Of a stretch of 64,000 nt of DNA, positions 1 to 9,132 are shown in pieces. Position 1 is the first letter of the stretch, and each line of letters opens with the position of its first letter. The stretch is from Erythrobacteraceae bacterium. Its GTDB lineage: Bacteria; Pseudomonadota; Alphaproteobacteria; Sphingomonadales; Sphingomonadaceae. The notes below the pieces were generated by a model, which did no database searches, was not told where the DNA came from, and was given only the letters and a program-made list of their open reading frames with translations. The position numbers and the translations under genes are program-made. Where the stretch lies: NCBI GenBank assembly GCA_027486035.1, contig JAIXPX010000047.1:57844-121843 (forward strand), written 5' to 3'.

Positions 1-602
1 ATATGCTGTGGATCGGCGACCGGACCCGTTTTCCCGGCTCGGCGCATATCGAATTCGCGCGCGGCATCGGCAATCCGCTGGGCATGAAGTGCGGGCCGAG
101 CCTCGAGCCCGATGCGCTGCTGCGTCTGCTCGACGTGCTCAACCCTGCGCGCGAGGCGGGCCGCATCACCCTCATCAGCCGCTATGGCCATGACAAGGTC
201 GAGGACGGCCTGCCGAAGCTGGTCCGCGCTGTGCAGCGCGAGGGCCATCCGGTGCTGTGGTCCTGCGACCCGATGCATGGCAATGTCGTCAAGTCCGACA
301 CCGGCTTCAAGACCCGGCCGTTCGACCGCATTCTCAGGGAAGTGAAGGGCTTCTTCGCCGTCCACCGCGCCGAGGGTTCGCACCCGGGCGGCATCCATAT
401 CGAGATGACCGGGCAGGACGTGACCGAATGTGTCGGCGGGGCTGTTGCGATCACCGAGGAACGGCTCGGCGACCGCTATCACACCCACTGCGACCCGCGC
501 CTCAATGCCGAGCAGTCGCTCGAGCTCGCCTTCCTCGTGGCCGAGATGCTGAACGAGGCAGCCGGCACCCGCGAGGCCGAGGGGCAGGCTCACGCCGCAT
601 AG
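1..602 (+). CDS. Class II DAHP synthase, C-terminal part (5' end outside window)
   Basis: The frame is already open at the window edge and gives about 200 residues ending in a stop at 600-602. It carries hallmarks of the plant-type (class II) 3-deoxy-7-phosphoheptulonate synthase: [24 protein letters not shown] and a final [17 protein letters not shown] block. The family condenses phosphoenolpyruvate and erythrose 4-phosphate in the first committed step of the shikimate pathway, in the cytoplasm. Complete members are about 450 residues, so more than half lies upstream. The internal ATG at 3 is not the real start. Confident family call; the start and any regulatory N-terminus cannot be seen. 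Confidence 0.93.
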   Translation, partial: MLWIGDRTRFPGSAHIEFARGIGNPLGMKCGPSLEPDALLRLLDVLNPAREAGRITLISRYGHDKVEDGLPKLVRAVQREGHPVLWSCDPMHGNVVKSDTGFKTRPFDRILREVKGFFAVHRAEGSHPGGIHIEMTGQDVTECVGGAVAITEERLGDRYHTHCDPRLNAEQSLELAFLVAEMLNEAAGTREAEGQAHAA

Positions 603-680
603 GGCAAGCGCGCCAAAAGCTGACGAGTGTGATGATTTTGCGGCAGCTTTCCGGCTAGCACGCGTCTTTCCTGTGTCACG

Positions 681-702
681 GCGCCGGGGCATACCCCGGC
701 GC
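681..702 (+). terminator. GC hairpin after the DAHP synthase gene
   Basis: A 9-bp perfect GC stem (681-689 with 694-702) closes a CATA loop 79 bases after the DAHP synthase stop. There is no clear T-run, so termination activity is uncertain. Confidence 0.35.
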
Positions 703-728
703 GGGCGCAGGCTGGGCGGGAGGCGCGC

Positions 729-1247
729 GTGCATCGAACCGAAAGACTGGGCGAGGCCGAGGCGAGCGGCAATGCCGGACTTGCCGCGCACTTCCGCCGC
801 ACACGTGCCCTGACCGAAGCGCTTGTTGCGCCCCTCAGCGATGCCGATGCCTCGATCCAGTCGATGGAGTATGCCTCGCCCGCCAAGTGGCACCTCGCGC
901 ACACGACGTGGTTCTGGGAGACCTTCCTGCTGCGTGGGTCTGCGCCCGGATACCGGCTGCATGACGAAAGCTGGCCGTTCCTGTCCAACTCCTACTACGA
1001 GGCCGAGGGCGCGCGGCTGCTGATCGGCATGGATCTGGTGAAGGACGAGACAGAGCTGCTTGCCGCCTATGACGATGCAGCCGGGGTGACGGCGCGGTCC
1101 AACCTCAATCTCGTTGCCCGCGTGAACCGCGAGCTCGGCGGCGACATTCCGGCCGCAAAGCTCCGCCACGAGGCGCGCTGGACCGACAGCGCGCAGGCCT
1201 TCTCGCTGGTGCTGGCCGAGGCGGCGCGGGTGCGCTCGGCCCCATGA
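729..1247 (+). pseudogene. egtB-egtD deletion fusion (ergothioneine synthesis remnant)
   Basis: This is a GTG-started frame of 172 codons with a GGGAGG Shine-Dalgarno. Residues 1-96 read as the DinB-like N-terminus of the sulfoxide synthase EgtB (KWHLAHTTWFWETFLL, then NSYYEAEG). At about residue 97 (nt 1014-1020) the protein switches to the middle of the histidine methyltransferase EgtD (LLIGMDLVKD, AYDDAAGVTA, NRELGGD). From about residue 150 it jumps again to an EgtD C-terminal signature (WTDSAQAFSLVLA). The EgtB FGE-sulfatase-like domain, its iron site and the EgtD SAM-binding core are all missing. What is seen is an in-frame composite; that it arose by two internal deletions of an egtBD operon is inference. 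Ergothioneine synthesis from this locus is not expected. Confidence 0.82.
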
Positions 1248-1278
1248 AACCTCTCCTTGCCTCGCGCGTTGGCGGGGC

Positions 1279-2223
1279 ATGGGATCACATCACGACATTT
1301 TGGTCATCGGCGGCGGCATGGCGGGGCTTTCCGCCGCGCAGGCTCTGGCCGCCACAGGGCGCAGCGTCACCGTGCTCGACAAGGGTCGCGGACCCGGCGG
1401 GCGCATGGCGACGCGGCGGGTGGAAAGCCAAGGCGAGACGCTGCGCTTCGATCACGGCGCGCAGTATTTCACCGCCCGCGATCCGGCCTTCCGCGCCGTT
1501 GTCGCCGCGTGGGAGCGGGATGGCATCGCCGCAAGCTGGCCGGCTGCGGGCGAGGAGGCATGGGTCGGCACGCCGGGGATGAATGCCTGCGTCAAGGCCA
1601 TGGCCGAGGCGCTCGATGTGCGCTGGGGTGTGCGCGCCGAGCGCCTGACGCGCAGCGCCGGGCTGTGGCAGGTCATCGCCGCCGGGCAGGTCTTTACCGC
1701 TTCGACCCTCATCGTCGCGGTGCCGGCCGAACAGGCTGCCGTGCTGCTGGCGGACATCGCCCCTCCATTCGCGGCGCTTGCGGCGGGCGTCGCCTCGGCG
1801 CCGTGCTGGGCGGTGATGGCGAGCTTTGCCGAACGGCTGCCGCTGGCGGACACGTTCCGTTCCGACACGGCCCCCGTCAGCTGGGCTGCGCGCAACTCTG
1901 CCAAGCCCGGCCGCGGCGGGCCGGAGACGTGGGTGATCCACGCCAGCCCGGCGCGGAGCCGTAAACTGATCGACCTCCCCAAGGATGAGGTTGCTCGCAC
2001 GATCCTCGCGGATTTCTTCGCCGCAGCCGGCACCGCGTCGATCCTGCCCATGCATCTCGACGCGCACCGCTGGCTCTATGCCCAGCCCGAAGCCCGCAAG
2101 GACGGGGAGGGCGCGCACTTCGATGCGGCGCTGGGGCTGGGCGTTGCGGGGGACTGGCTCCAATCTCCACGGATCGAGGGTGCCTGGCTGTCAGGCCGTG
2201 CGCTTGCAGCACTCGTGGATTAG
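1279..2223 (+). CDS. Renalase-like FAD/NAD-dependent amine oxidoreductase
   Basis: A 314-residue protein with an N-terminal dinucleotide-binding GGGMAGLSAA at about residues 11-20, an acidic beta-2 end (VLDKGRGPGGRMATRR) typical of the renalase/amine oxidase group, and a C-terminal FAD motif around GVAGDWL...EGAWLSGRALA. The ATG at 1279 follows a GGCGGGG ribosome-binding site. Members are soluble flavoproteins; renalases oxidise abnormal dihydro-nicotinamide isomers, but the bacterial homologues are poorly characterised, so the substrate is unknown. It lies 31 bases after the egt remnant. Confidence 0.75.
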   Translation: MGSHHDILVIGGGMAGLSAAQALAATGRSVTVLDKGRGPGGRMATRRVESQGETLRFDHGAQYFTARDPAFRAVVAAWERDGIAASWPAAGEEAWVGTPGMNACVKAMAEALDVRWGVRAERLTRSAGLWQVIAAGQVFTASTLIVAVPAEQAAVLLADIAPPFAALAAGVASAPCWAVMASFAERLPLADTFRSDTAPVSWAARNSAKPGRGGPETWVIHASPARSRKLIDLPKDEVARTILADFFAAAGTASILPMHLDAHRWLYAQPEARKDGEGAHFDAALGLGVAGDWLQSPRIEGAWLSGRALAALVD

Positions 2224-2363
2224 CAAAGGGCCCGTGCGATCGGCTTTCACGGCCGACGCCGGTTGCAGACGACGTGTGTGGCGGCAGGTACTGCGTTGAC
2301 GCTTGCCGCCAACCACGCCTTGGTTGCGATGCCAGGTCTTTGCTCCTAATGGACCGCGTCACG

Positions 2364-3548
2364 ATGAAAGTCTGCTTTCTCTACAACCATGATGCAGGAC
2401 ATCAGGTTGCCCATAGCATAGGCATTGCGAGTGCGCTGGCGCAGCACCATAGGGACATCCGAACGGTGGTAGCCTATGGCAGTCCGGAAATCCGCGCCGA
2501 GATCGTCAAGCATCTCACCCCGGAACAGAACGCGTTGCTCGAATGGCTCGATCTGAGCCTCCCGCGATGGGTCAATGCGGTTTTGCATCCGATCAATCGC
2601 CTGCTCCCTGCCCGGCGATTGCTCCGCCTCTACGCCGGATCGCGCAAGCTTCGTCAGTTCGACATGATCGTGTCGACCGAACGCACATGCCTTTCGCTGA
2701 AACGCCACTGGCGGGGCGACGGGCCCGTGTTTGTATTTGTCCCGCACGGTGCCGGGGACCGGAATGTTTCCTATCATCCGGCGATGCGTGACTTCGATCT
2801 TATGTTGCTGTCAGGCCAGAAGGTGGTCGATCAGATGGTCGCGCACGATATTGCACCTGCCAGCCGCTGCCGGATCATCGGCTATCCCAAGTTCGACATT
2901 CTGAAGGGCCGAAAGCCGGACAAGTTCTTCGATAATGACAGGGCGGTTTTTCTCTACAATCCGCATTTCGATCCAGTTCTTTCCAGCTGGTACGATCATG
3001 GTCCGGCCATTCTTGATTGGTTTGCCGCTCATCCGGAATACAACCTGATATTCGCCCCGCACGTCATGCTGTTTTTCAAGAGCCTGCACATCTCGCCCGA
3101 ATACAAGCAGGGGCGGCGTCGGCCCGATCTCAAGCCGGAATGGAACGATTGCGCAAACATCATCATCGATACAGGTAGCGAACGGCTTTTTGACATGAGT
3201 TACACGCTGGCGGCAGATGCCTATATAGGCGACGTATCGAGCCAGATTTACGAGTTCCTGTACCGGCCGCGTGCAGCCTTTTTCATCGATGTTCATACGG
3301 GACGCGATCCAAGTGCGGATGAGCCCGCCTACGAGATGTGGCAGATCGGTCCGGTGGTCCCGAGCGCGCAAGATCTGTTCGATCTCGTCCCGCACTGGGA
3401 GAAGTTCGCGGCCGAGTACCGTGACAAGCAACAACGCCTGCTCGCTTACACCGCAGACGCCAACGATCCGCGTCCCGCATCGCTCCGGGGCGCCGAGGTG
3501 ATTGCCGACTACCTTGCCGGCCCCTCGGCATATGGGGGGCGGGGTTAG
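2364..3548 (+). CDS. CDP-glycerol glycerophosphotransferase-like enzyme
   Basis: 394 residues from the ATG at 2364 (MKVCFLYNHD); an in-frame ATG at 2349 is the alternative. The layout is that of a GT-B-type glycerophosphotransferase: Rossmann start, FVFVPHGAGDR, an internal YPKFD segment, YNPHFDP, FAPHVML, and a C-terminal YIGDVSSQIYEFL resembling the nucleotide-binding D-x-S-S element of TagF-like enzymes. Such proteins polymerise or decorate glycans with glycerol- or ribitol-phosphate. GC is visibly lower than in neighbouring genes. It converges on a flippase gene, suggesting a small surface-polysaccharide patch. The exact acceptor is unknown. Confidence 0.65.
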   Translation: MKVCFLYNHDAGHQVAHSIGIASALAQHHRDIRTVVAYGSPEIRAEIVKHLTPEQNALLEWLDLSLPRWVNAVLHPINRLLPARRLLRLYAGSRKLRQFDMIVSTERTCLSLKRHWRGDGPVFVFVPHGAGDRNVSYHPAMRDFDLMLLSGQKVVDQMVAHDIAPASRCRIIGYPKFDILKGRKPDKFFDNDRAVFLYNPHFDPVLSSWYDHGPAILDWFAAHPEYNLIFAPHVMLFFKSLHISPEYKQGRRRPDLKPEWNDCANIIIDTGSERLFDMSYTLAADAYIGDVSSQIYEFLYRPRAAFFIDVHTGRDPSADEPAYEMWQIGPVVPSAQDLFDLVPHWEKFAAEYRDKQQRLLAYTADANDPRPASLRGAEVIADYLAGPSAYGGRG

Positions 3549-3627
3549 AACTTCGCCGCCTGCCTTTTGCGGCATGGCTCGACTTTGGTTGCGCACCGGA
3601 TGCCCGGGGAGGCCCCCGGCTAGGCTG

Positions 3628-4953
3628 TCATTGCTCGCTGGAGGTGCGCACCATGTTGCGCAGGACCCACCAAACCAGCAAGCTCAGGATGACATACTCT
3701 GACACCTGAACCAGCGCCACCAGCCAGCTGACGCCGAGCGGGCTTTGCGCTGTCGTCAGGATTGCCACAGCCAGCAGGGAGACGGTCCCCAGCCGCGTGA
3801 TGAGGATGTAATGCGCCTTGCTGACCGAGTGGAGCACCGGTTCATAGACTACGCTTGCCAGTTCCATTGAGGCGGCAAGGATCAGCGGCACCAGTATGAC
3901 GTCTCCTGCCTCGAAACCCGGCCCTGAAATGAGGCTCAAAAGGTCCGAACCGAATAGTACTGCCAGCCCGCTCAGTGCGGCAGCGGTCGGCACCACCGCA
4001 AGGGTCACGCGCCGGGAAATCATCTGGAAATCCTCTACGCCAGACAAGTGGCGCTGGCGGTTCACTTCGGGGTAAATCGCATCGGAAATGAGGACTGCGA
4101 ACCTGCTGAGCCCCTTCGCCAGTTGGTCGGCGATGCGGTAGACACCAGCCGCACTCGTCCCGAACAGATAGCCGACCGCCACCAGGGGGCCTTGCTGGAC
4201 CACGGCCTGCAGGGAGGTGTTCCAGTATGTCACCCACAAGAACTGCGTAATCGTGGGGTTCTCCGCAACAGACCGACGCAATTCGCGAAACCGTCCCAAG
4301 CGGAACCATTCAGAGCCGAGCCGCCAGGCGACGTACCACATGGTAACCGCCGTAATCAGCTCCACGATCGCCCATGCGAGCAGAAAGCGGCCAACACTTG
4401 GCCCGGTAAGCCAGATCGCGATGGCAGCAAGCAGCCGGCCGGTCGGCGTGATGGCGCCAGCCCATACGGACAGCTCGAACCGGTTCAGCGCGCGAATGAT
4501 GCCGTAAGGCGCCGATACGCGCGTCAGCAGCATGGCGCAGATGAATACCAGCGCCATCTTGTCAAAGGCGGGGTTCAGGCCCAGCGATTTGCCGAACATG
4601 AGGATGATGCCCGTCACGAGGACGCATCCGGCCAGAGATGCGGCCAGATCCACCACACCCCCGAGGATCGAAAGCCGGGCAAAGGCCTCTTTGTCGTCGC
4701 GCGCCAGATGCGGCGTTCCGAATTTGACGATGACCTGCCAGGTCTGGAACCCGGCCAGCAGCACAAATGCCTGAGCAAGGCCGAAAATCAGTGCAAAGTG
4801 GCCAAAGTCCTTCACGCCCAGCGAACGGGCGAGAATGGCCAGATAAATCAGGCTGCTAACCGCGCCAAAACCCTTGCCTCCCAACAGCCACCCGAAGTTC
4901 CCGAGGATACGCCGAAGCGCCAGTTGGCTTTCGTTATGTCCACTAGATTGCAT
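3628..4953 (-). CDS. Wzx-type polysaccharide flippase (MATE/PST superfamily)
   Basis: A 441-residue integral membrane protein; ATG at 4953 is preferred over an upstream in-frame TTG at 4971. Hydrophobic segments occur throughout (about 12-14), starting with FGWLLGGKGFGAVSSLIYLAILARSLG, the usual first helix of O-antigen/teichoic flippases. The family moves lipid-linked oligosaccharides across the inner membrane. It faces the glycerophosphotransferase-like gene tail to tail and shares its lower GC. The transported glycan cannot be read from sequence. Confidence 0.8.
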   Translation of the reverse strand: MQSSGHNESQLALRRILGNFGWLLGGKGFGAVSSLIYLAILARSLGVKDFGHFALIFGLAQAFVLLAGFQTWQVIVKFGTPHLARDDKEAFARLSILGGVVDLAASLAGCVLVTGIILMFGKSLGLNPAFDKMALVFICAMLLTRVSAPYGIIRALNRFELSVWAGAITPTGRLLAAIAIWLTGPSVGRFLLAWAIVELITAVTMWYVAWRLGSEWFRLGRFRELRRSVAENPTITQFLWVTYWNTSLQAVVQQGPLVAVGYLFGTSAAGVYRIADQLAKGLSRFAVLISDAIYPEVNRQRHLSGVEDFQMISRRVTLAVVPTAAALSGLAVLFGSDLLSLISGPGFEAGDVILVPLILAASMELASVVYEPVLHSVSKAHYILITRLGTVSLLAVAILTTAQSPLGVSWLVALVQVSEYVILSLLVWWVLRNMVRTSSEQ

Positions 4954-5190
4954 CGTGGGTCCGTGCCGCAATCAAATCGCCATCGCAACCCATGATCGCA
5001 ACGCAACACCCGGGGCATTGCATGCATCGCGTCTTGTCGCTCCACTAGGCTCTTGCCGGCGGCCCGACAACGGGGCTGCCGGGATCGTCTTGGAGGTTCG
5101 ATGTCATTGCGTTCAGGCAGAGAGCATTGCGCCGGGGTGGAGGGACTGGTTGCGCCACCATCCCCCGCCTTCCGGTCCAGCGCCGGGGTT

Positions 5191-5730
5191 CTACATATAC
5201 TTCATCTGAATCCGGATGGCCTTGGGTTCGTTGCCTACCGCGACGCCGACTTTGGTGTAGCTTGGCTTGCCGAGGTTGAAGATGTTGATCGACGGATTGT
5301 TCGACATGCCGCCGCCATCCTTTGAGATGTCGGTCTTGCCGTTGCCGTTCAGGTCATGGCGCACTGCCACGCCATAGGTCCCCGCTTGCGGAACCGGCAG
5401 GCAGAAGGTCATGGTCCCCGCCTTTGCTGCGGTTTCGATCCGGTTGATCCACTTGCCGCTTTCCATCCACTCGTCCTTGGTGGCGCGATAAGACTGGACC
5501 CGGATCTGACCTGTCGAGGCCTTTACATCGGAAATGGTCACAAGCAGCGCCGGACCTGACCCGGTTCCGCAACGGTTGATGTCGTTGCTGATCTCGCCAC
5601 GCTGGAATGCCGCCGCCGGGAATGCGGTTGCAAATGCCACAGTGCTCGCCATTGCCACAGCAAGAGGCGCGCCGGACAGTATGGCTTTCGATTGCCACGT
5701 TTGCAAAAAGGCTGCCGTCGTGTCGTTCAT
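5191..5730 (-). CDS. DUF2141 secreted protein
   Basis: 179 residues from the ATG at 5730. A hydrophobic signal region ends near AFPAAAFQ, followed by the DUF2141 core: LLVTISDVKASTGQIRVQSY, a central FCLPVPQAGTYGVAVRHDLNGNGKTD with an acidic Asp/Asn-rich loop, and NNPSINIFNLGKPSY. DUF2141 proteins are small beta-sandwich exported proteins without an established function; the DLNGNGK loop resembles a metal-binding turn. It is monocistronic on the minus strand, downstream of the HAD gene. Confidence 0.85.
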   Translation of the reverse strand: MNDTTAAFLQTWQSKAILSGAPLAVAMASTVAFATAFPAAAFQRGEISNDINRCGTGSGPALLVTISDVKASTGQIRVQSYRATKDEWMESGKWINRIETAAKAGTMTFCLPVPQAGTYGVAVRHDLNGNGKTDISKDGGGMSNNPSINIFNLGKPSYTKVGVAVGNEPKAIRIQMKYM

Positions 5731-5850
5731 GTCATCAACTTTTTGTCTGAAGGCGCATTTGGCGAGCGCCAAGATGGTCTGCATTGCTGTGCGACACGCA
5801 ATGAACGAAGCCTTAAGTCGGCGCGGGCTGAGCTCTGCCTGTGCCGGCGG

Positions 5851-6516
5851 TCACGCGCTGATGCTCCAGTCGGCACAGGCCCAGCCGCTTTGCGGTTTCG
5901 TATAGCGGCCCACCAGCACGCCGGCATTGGCAAAATCGAGGATCGGCGCATCGCTGGCATGGTCGGTATAGGCGGTGAGGTGGACCGCACTTCGGGCAAG
6001 CCCCTGACCGGCGAGCCACGCCTCCACGCGCGCGACCTTGTGCGCGCCATAATTGTTCTCGCCCTCGATCAGCGCGAGGAGGTTGCCGGACGCGTCGCGC
6101 TGGTGGCGGGTGGCGATCACGGCCTCGAAGCCGAGCGCCTCGGCAAGGGCCTCGGCATAGATCTCGGGCGCGGCGGTGACGAGGACCAGGCGCACGCCGG
6201 CGGCGCGATCGGCAGCGATCTGTGCGCGCGCGCCGGGCTGGATGTTGCCGGTAAGTTGCTTTGCGACGAAAGCCGCAATGCGGGGGGCAAGGCCAGGCCC
6301 GCGCACCACGCGCCCGACCAGCAGGGCGAGGCCGAATTGCTTGAGCGGCTTTCGCCCGTAGAGCTTCGCCTTGTAGCCGAGCATCGCCAGCACCCACAGC
6401 GGCAAGGCCAGCAGCCGCAGCGGATTGCCGCTCGCTGCCATGTGGACAAGGAACGGCGTGAAGGTCGGCGCGCGGGTTACCGTGCGATCGAGGTCATAGA
6501 GGGCAATGCGCTCCAT
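5851..6516 (-). CDS. HAD-IB family phosphatase (SerB/PlsC-associated type)
   Basis: 221 residues from the ATG at 6516. The first HAD motif is YDLDRTVT with both Asp residues, motif II is LVTAAPEIY, and motif IV is TDHASDAPIL. A hydrophobic stretch (LLALPLWVLAMLGYKAKL) forms the cap region, as in HAD-IB phosphatases that act on lipid-linked or small phosphoesters. The gene starts 6 bases after the nucleotidyltransferase stop, so the two are probably co-transcribed. In several bacteria this pair sits in phospholipid or inositol-lipid loci, but the substrate here is unknown. Confidence 0.8.
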   Translation of the reverse strand: MERIALYDLDRTVTRAPTFTPFLVHMAASGNPLRLLALPLWVLAMLGYKAKLYGRKPLKQFGLALLVGRVVRGPGLAPRIAAFVAKQLTGNIQPGARAQIAADRAAGVRLVLVTAAPEIYAEALAEALGFEAVIATRHQRDASGNLLALIEGENNYGAHKVARVEAWLAGQGLARSAVHLTAYTDHASDAPILDFANAGVLVGRYTKPQSGWACADWSISA

Positions 6517-6521
6517 GGGCC

Positions 6522-7313
6522 TCAACCTTGCGCCAGCAGGCGTTCGGCCAGCACGTGATCCTCGGGCTTGTCGACATCGACCCCCATGCGCCCGTCCGAC
6601 AGCAGCACCGGTGCCGCCTGCGCCCCGATCTTCGCGCCCGCCGCCGCCAGCGCGCTCTCCAGCGTCAGGCGGCGCAGCAGCAGGCGCACCATCATCACAG
6701 GGCCGAAATGGGCCGCGAGGCGCAGCACCGACTTGCGGTCTGCTTCGACTGTCTCCCAGAACCGCAGCGCGGCGAGGGCTCCGGGCCCGGTCAGGGCAAA
6801 CAGGTTCGCGCCCGTATAGGCCCCGCCGCGAAAGGCAAGCCAGGTGCGCCGGTTGGGACCGACCGCCGCCTCGAGGCAGCCGCGTTCGACCATCGCCACG
6901 CTGACGTCACCCGCACCTGCACCGGCGAGGAACTCGGCAATGGTGGCGGGGGTCAGCATGACATTGTCGGCAGTCGTGACGAGCAGCGGCAGGCCCACCT
7001 CCGGGTCTTCCACCACTGCCAGCACCGAGCCGCTGATCGTGTGGCCCGAGACACGCGGCCCGATGCGCGGGTCGCTGGTGGTCCATGCCAGCTCGGGGGC
7101 GGCAAGCAGCGCGGGGGCGTCCTGCGCCAGCACGATGATGCGGGCGATTCCCGGCGCAGCGGCAAGGGCCCGCAGCACGCGGCCAAGCATCGGCTCTCCC
7201 GCAACCGGGATCAGCGCCTTGGCCTCGCGCCCGAAATGCGCCGCCAGCCGGTCGATGCCGGGACGCTGTCCAGCCAGCACCAGCGCAGTCCAGCCATGGG
7301 GAGCGTCAGTCAT
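6522..7313 (-). CDS. MobA-like NTP transferase family protein
   Basis: 263 residues from the ATG at 7313. It opens with the nucleotidyltransferase signature ALVLAGQRPG...KALIPVAGEPMLGRVLRAL, followed by a central LLVTTADNVMLTP (metal-binding Asp) and a C-terminal GVDVDKPEDHVLAE, as in MobA, IspD-like and GlmU-like transferases. The family joins a nucleotide to a phosphorylated small molecule. It is co-directional and almost contiguous with the HAD phosphatase, suggesting a two-step lipid or alcohol-phosphate pathway. The substrate is not assigned. Confidence 0.78.
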   Translation of the reverse strand: MTDAPHGWTALVLAGQRPGIDRLAAHFGREAKALIPVAGEPMLGRVLRALAAAPGIARIIVLAQDAPALLAAPELAWTTSDPRIGPRVSGHTISGSVLAVVEDPEVGLPLLVTTADNVMLTPATIAEFLAGAGAGDVSVAMVERGCLEAAVGPNRRTWLAFRGGAYTGANLFALTGPGALAALRFWETVEADRKSVLRLAAHFGPVMMVRLLLRRLTLESALAAAGAKIGAQAAPVLLSDGRMGVDVDKPEDHVLAERLLAQG

Positions 7314-7427
7314 GCTTGCGGGCAATCCTAGAGGGCAGGGCGGGGGCGGGCAAAAGCGAAGCCGCCCCCTGTCAGCCCGTCCCCCCGCTTGTCAAGATAG
7401 GCGCCGCCCGGTCCCGGCCATCGCGCC

Positions 7428-8939
7428 TCAGGCGGCCAGGGGCGCCGGGCAGTAGCGTGCGAGGTATTCGCCGTGCCCGGGCATGGCCTGCACCAGGAAG
7501 CGGATCGATTTCTCCATCTCGTCGACCTCGCCCCGGGTCGTGACCGGATCGAGCGCGTCGGCCATCGCGTTGCGCCCGCCCATGCGGATGCCCTGTCCCA
7601 TCATCACCGCGGCCCAGCTGGTTTCGGTGAACAGCTCGTCCTCCTCGCGGAAGATCTGGCCGTTGGCCTTGAAGATCTCGACCTTCTCGGTGAGCGTGTC
7701 GGGGACTGCCATGGTGCGCACATGGTTCCAGAAATCGGAATCCGTCCGGCTCGTGGCGTTGTAGTGGAGGATCAGGAAGTCGCGGATGCGGGCATATTCG
7801 CGGCCCGTCAGGCGGTTGAAGGTATCTTCCTGCACCTGTGTCACGCCGTCCAGCGACAGCAGCGAGATGAGCTTGTCGATACCGGTGTTGATGAGGTGGA
7901 TCGAGGTGGATTCGAGCGGCTCCATGAAGCCCGCCGCAAGGCCGAGCGCGACCACGTTCCTGTTCCAGAACTTCCTGCGCCGCCCCGTGGTGAAGCGCAG
8001 CCAGTTGGGCTCGGCCTGGGGCTTGCCGGCGATATTGCCCTGGAGGATGTCGAGTGCCGCCTCGTCCTCCATGAAGGCCGAGCAATAGACATGCCCGTTG
8101 CCGTTCCGGTGCTGGAGCGGAACCTGCCATTGCCACCCCGCGCTGTGCGCGGTGGCGCGGGTGAAGGGCGGGGGCGGGCTGCCGTCTTCGCGCTGGCAGG
8201 GCAGCGCGACGGCGCGGTTGCAGGGCAGGTAGTGGCTCCAGTCCTCGTAGCCGGTCCCCAGCGCCTGTTCGATGAGGAGGCCGCGAAAGCCCGAGCAGTC
8301 GATGAACAGGTCGCCTGCGAAGGACTGGCCGTCCTCCAGCGTGACCCCGGTGACGAAACCGCTTTCCCCATCAAGCGCGACATCGGCGATCCTGCCCTCC
8401 TGCCGCACCACGCCGCGGCTCTGGGCGAGGCGGCGCAGGAACAGGGCATAGCGACCCGCATCGAGGTGATAGGCGTAGTTGACCGGCGGCAGATCGTCGC
8501 GCTTGAAATCCTCGGTCCGCGCGAACTTGCCGAAATAGGCCGCCATCGTCTCGAGATTGAAGACCTGGATCGGGCGCTTGTCGCCGCTCTCGTTCATGCG
8601 GTGCCAGACATGGTGAAAGCTGATCCCGCCCATCTGGTAGCCATAGGCGCCGAAGGGGTGGATGTAGCTGTCGCCGAGCCGGCCCCAGTTCTCGAACTGG
8701 ATGCCGAGCTTGAAGGTGCCGCCGACCGCGCTCAGCATCTCGCGCTCGTCGACACCGATGAGCTGGTTAAAGCCGACAAAGGGGGGAATCGTTGCCTCGC
8801 CGACCCCGACAGTGCCGATCGCCTCGGATTCGATCAGGACGATATCCACAGCCCGTCCGGCCTTGAGACGGGACAGGGCGGCTGCCGCCATCCAACCCGC
8901 AGTGCCCCCGCCGACGATGATAATCCGTTCTATTGCCAC
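7428..8939 (-). CDS. Tryptophan halogenase-family flavoprotein
   Basis: 503 residues from a GTG at 8939, chosen because VAIERIIIVGGGTAGW places the FAD-binding GxGxxG loop at residues 10-15; no ATG lies nearby. Halogenase landmarks are present: Lys77 in TFKLGIQFENW (position of the PrnA catalytic Lys), WQWQVP near residue 268 (the WxWxIP motif), and Glu343 in MEPLESTSIHLI. The family forms hypohalous acid from reduced flavin, oxygen and halide. In sphingomonads and Caulobacter such genes often sit beside TonB receptors in carbohydrate loci rather than in secondary-metabolite clusters, as here. Substrate unknown. It is divergent from the receptor gene across a shared 193-bp control region. Confidence 0.88.
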   Translation of the reverse strand: MAIERIIIVGGGTAGWMAAAALSRLKAGRAVDIVLIESEAIGTVGVGEATIPPFVGFNQLIGVDEREMLSAVGGTFKLGIQFENWGRLGDSYIHPFGAYGYQMGGISFHHVWHRMNESGDKRPIQVFNLETMAAYFGKFARTEDFKRDDLPPVNYAYHLDAGRYALFLRRLAQSRGVVRQEGRIADVALDGESGFVTGVTLEDGQSFAGDLFIDCSGFRGLLIEQALGTGYEDWSHYLPCNRAVALPCQREDGSPPPPFTRATAHSAGWQWQVPLQHRNGNGHVYCSAFMEDEAALDILQGNIAGKPQAEPNWLRFTTGRRRKFWNRNVVALGLAAGFMEPLESTSIHLINTGIDKLISLLSLDGVTQVQEDTFNRLTGREYARIRDFLILHYNATSRTDSDFWNHVRTMAVPDTLTEKVEIFKANGQIFREEDELFTETSWAAVMMGQGIRMGGRNAMADALDPVTTRGEVDEMEKSIRFLVQAMPGHGEYLARYCPAPLAA

Positions 8940-9043
8940 GTGTTCGGTGTCCCCGACAGGTCTGCGCTGTCCTTGTCGAAGGGCGCCGCCCGCGCCCCTT
9001 TCCCTGGCTGTCAGAATGCAACATGAACGCAAGATTACAAGTC

Positions 9044-9059
9044 TTGAGAACGCTCTCAA
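9044..9059. promoter_or_regulatory. LacI-type operator in front of the TonB receptor
   Basis: TTGAGAACGCTCTCAA is a nearly perfect palindrome (TTGAGA/TCTCAA arms, CG centre) of the kind bound by LacI-family regulators. It sits 74 bases upstream of the receptor ATG and 105 bases upstream of the divergent halogenase start, and the LacI gene is in the same cluster. A degenerate second copy precedes the GH3 gene. Confidence 0.72.
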
Positions 9060-9132
9060 AATGTGCTACCAAGGAAATCACCGCAGCTTCAGGCACCAGA
9101 CTGGCGCGCGGCATGGGGAGGTAGAGAAGATC

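Noticed and set aside
7428..8939. Secondary-metabolite (halogenated natural product) cluster
   Set aside because: No NRPS, PKS or tailoring genes; neighbours are polysaccharide-use genes.
7473..9026. Long open plus-strand frame of over 500 codons antisense to the halogenase gene
   Set aside because: High-GC third-position shadow: no start signal, no domain, and the minus strand encodes a clear flavoprotein.
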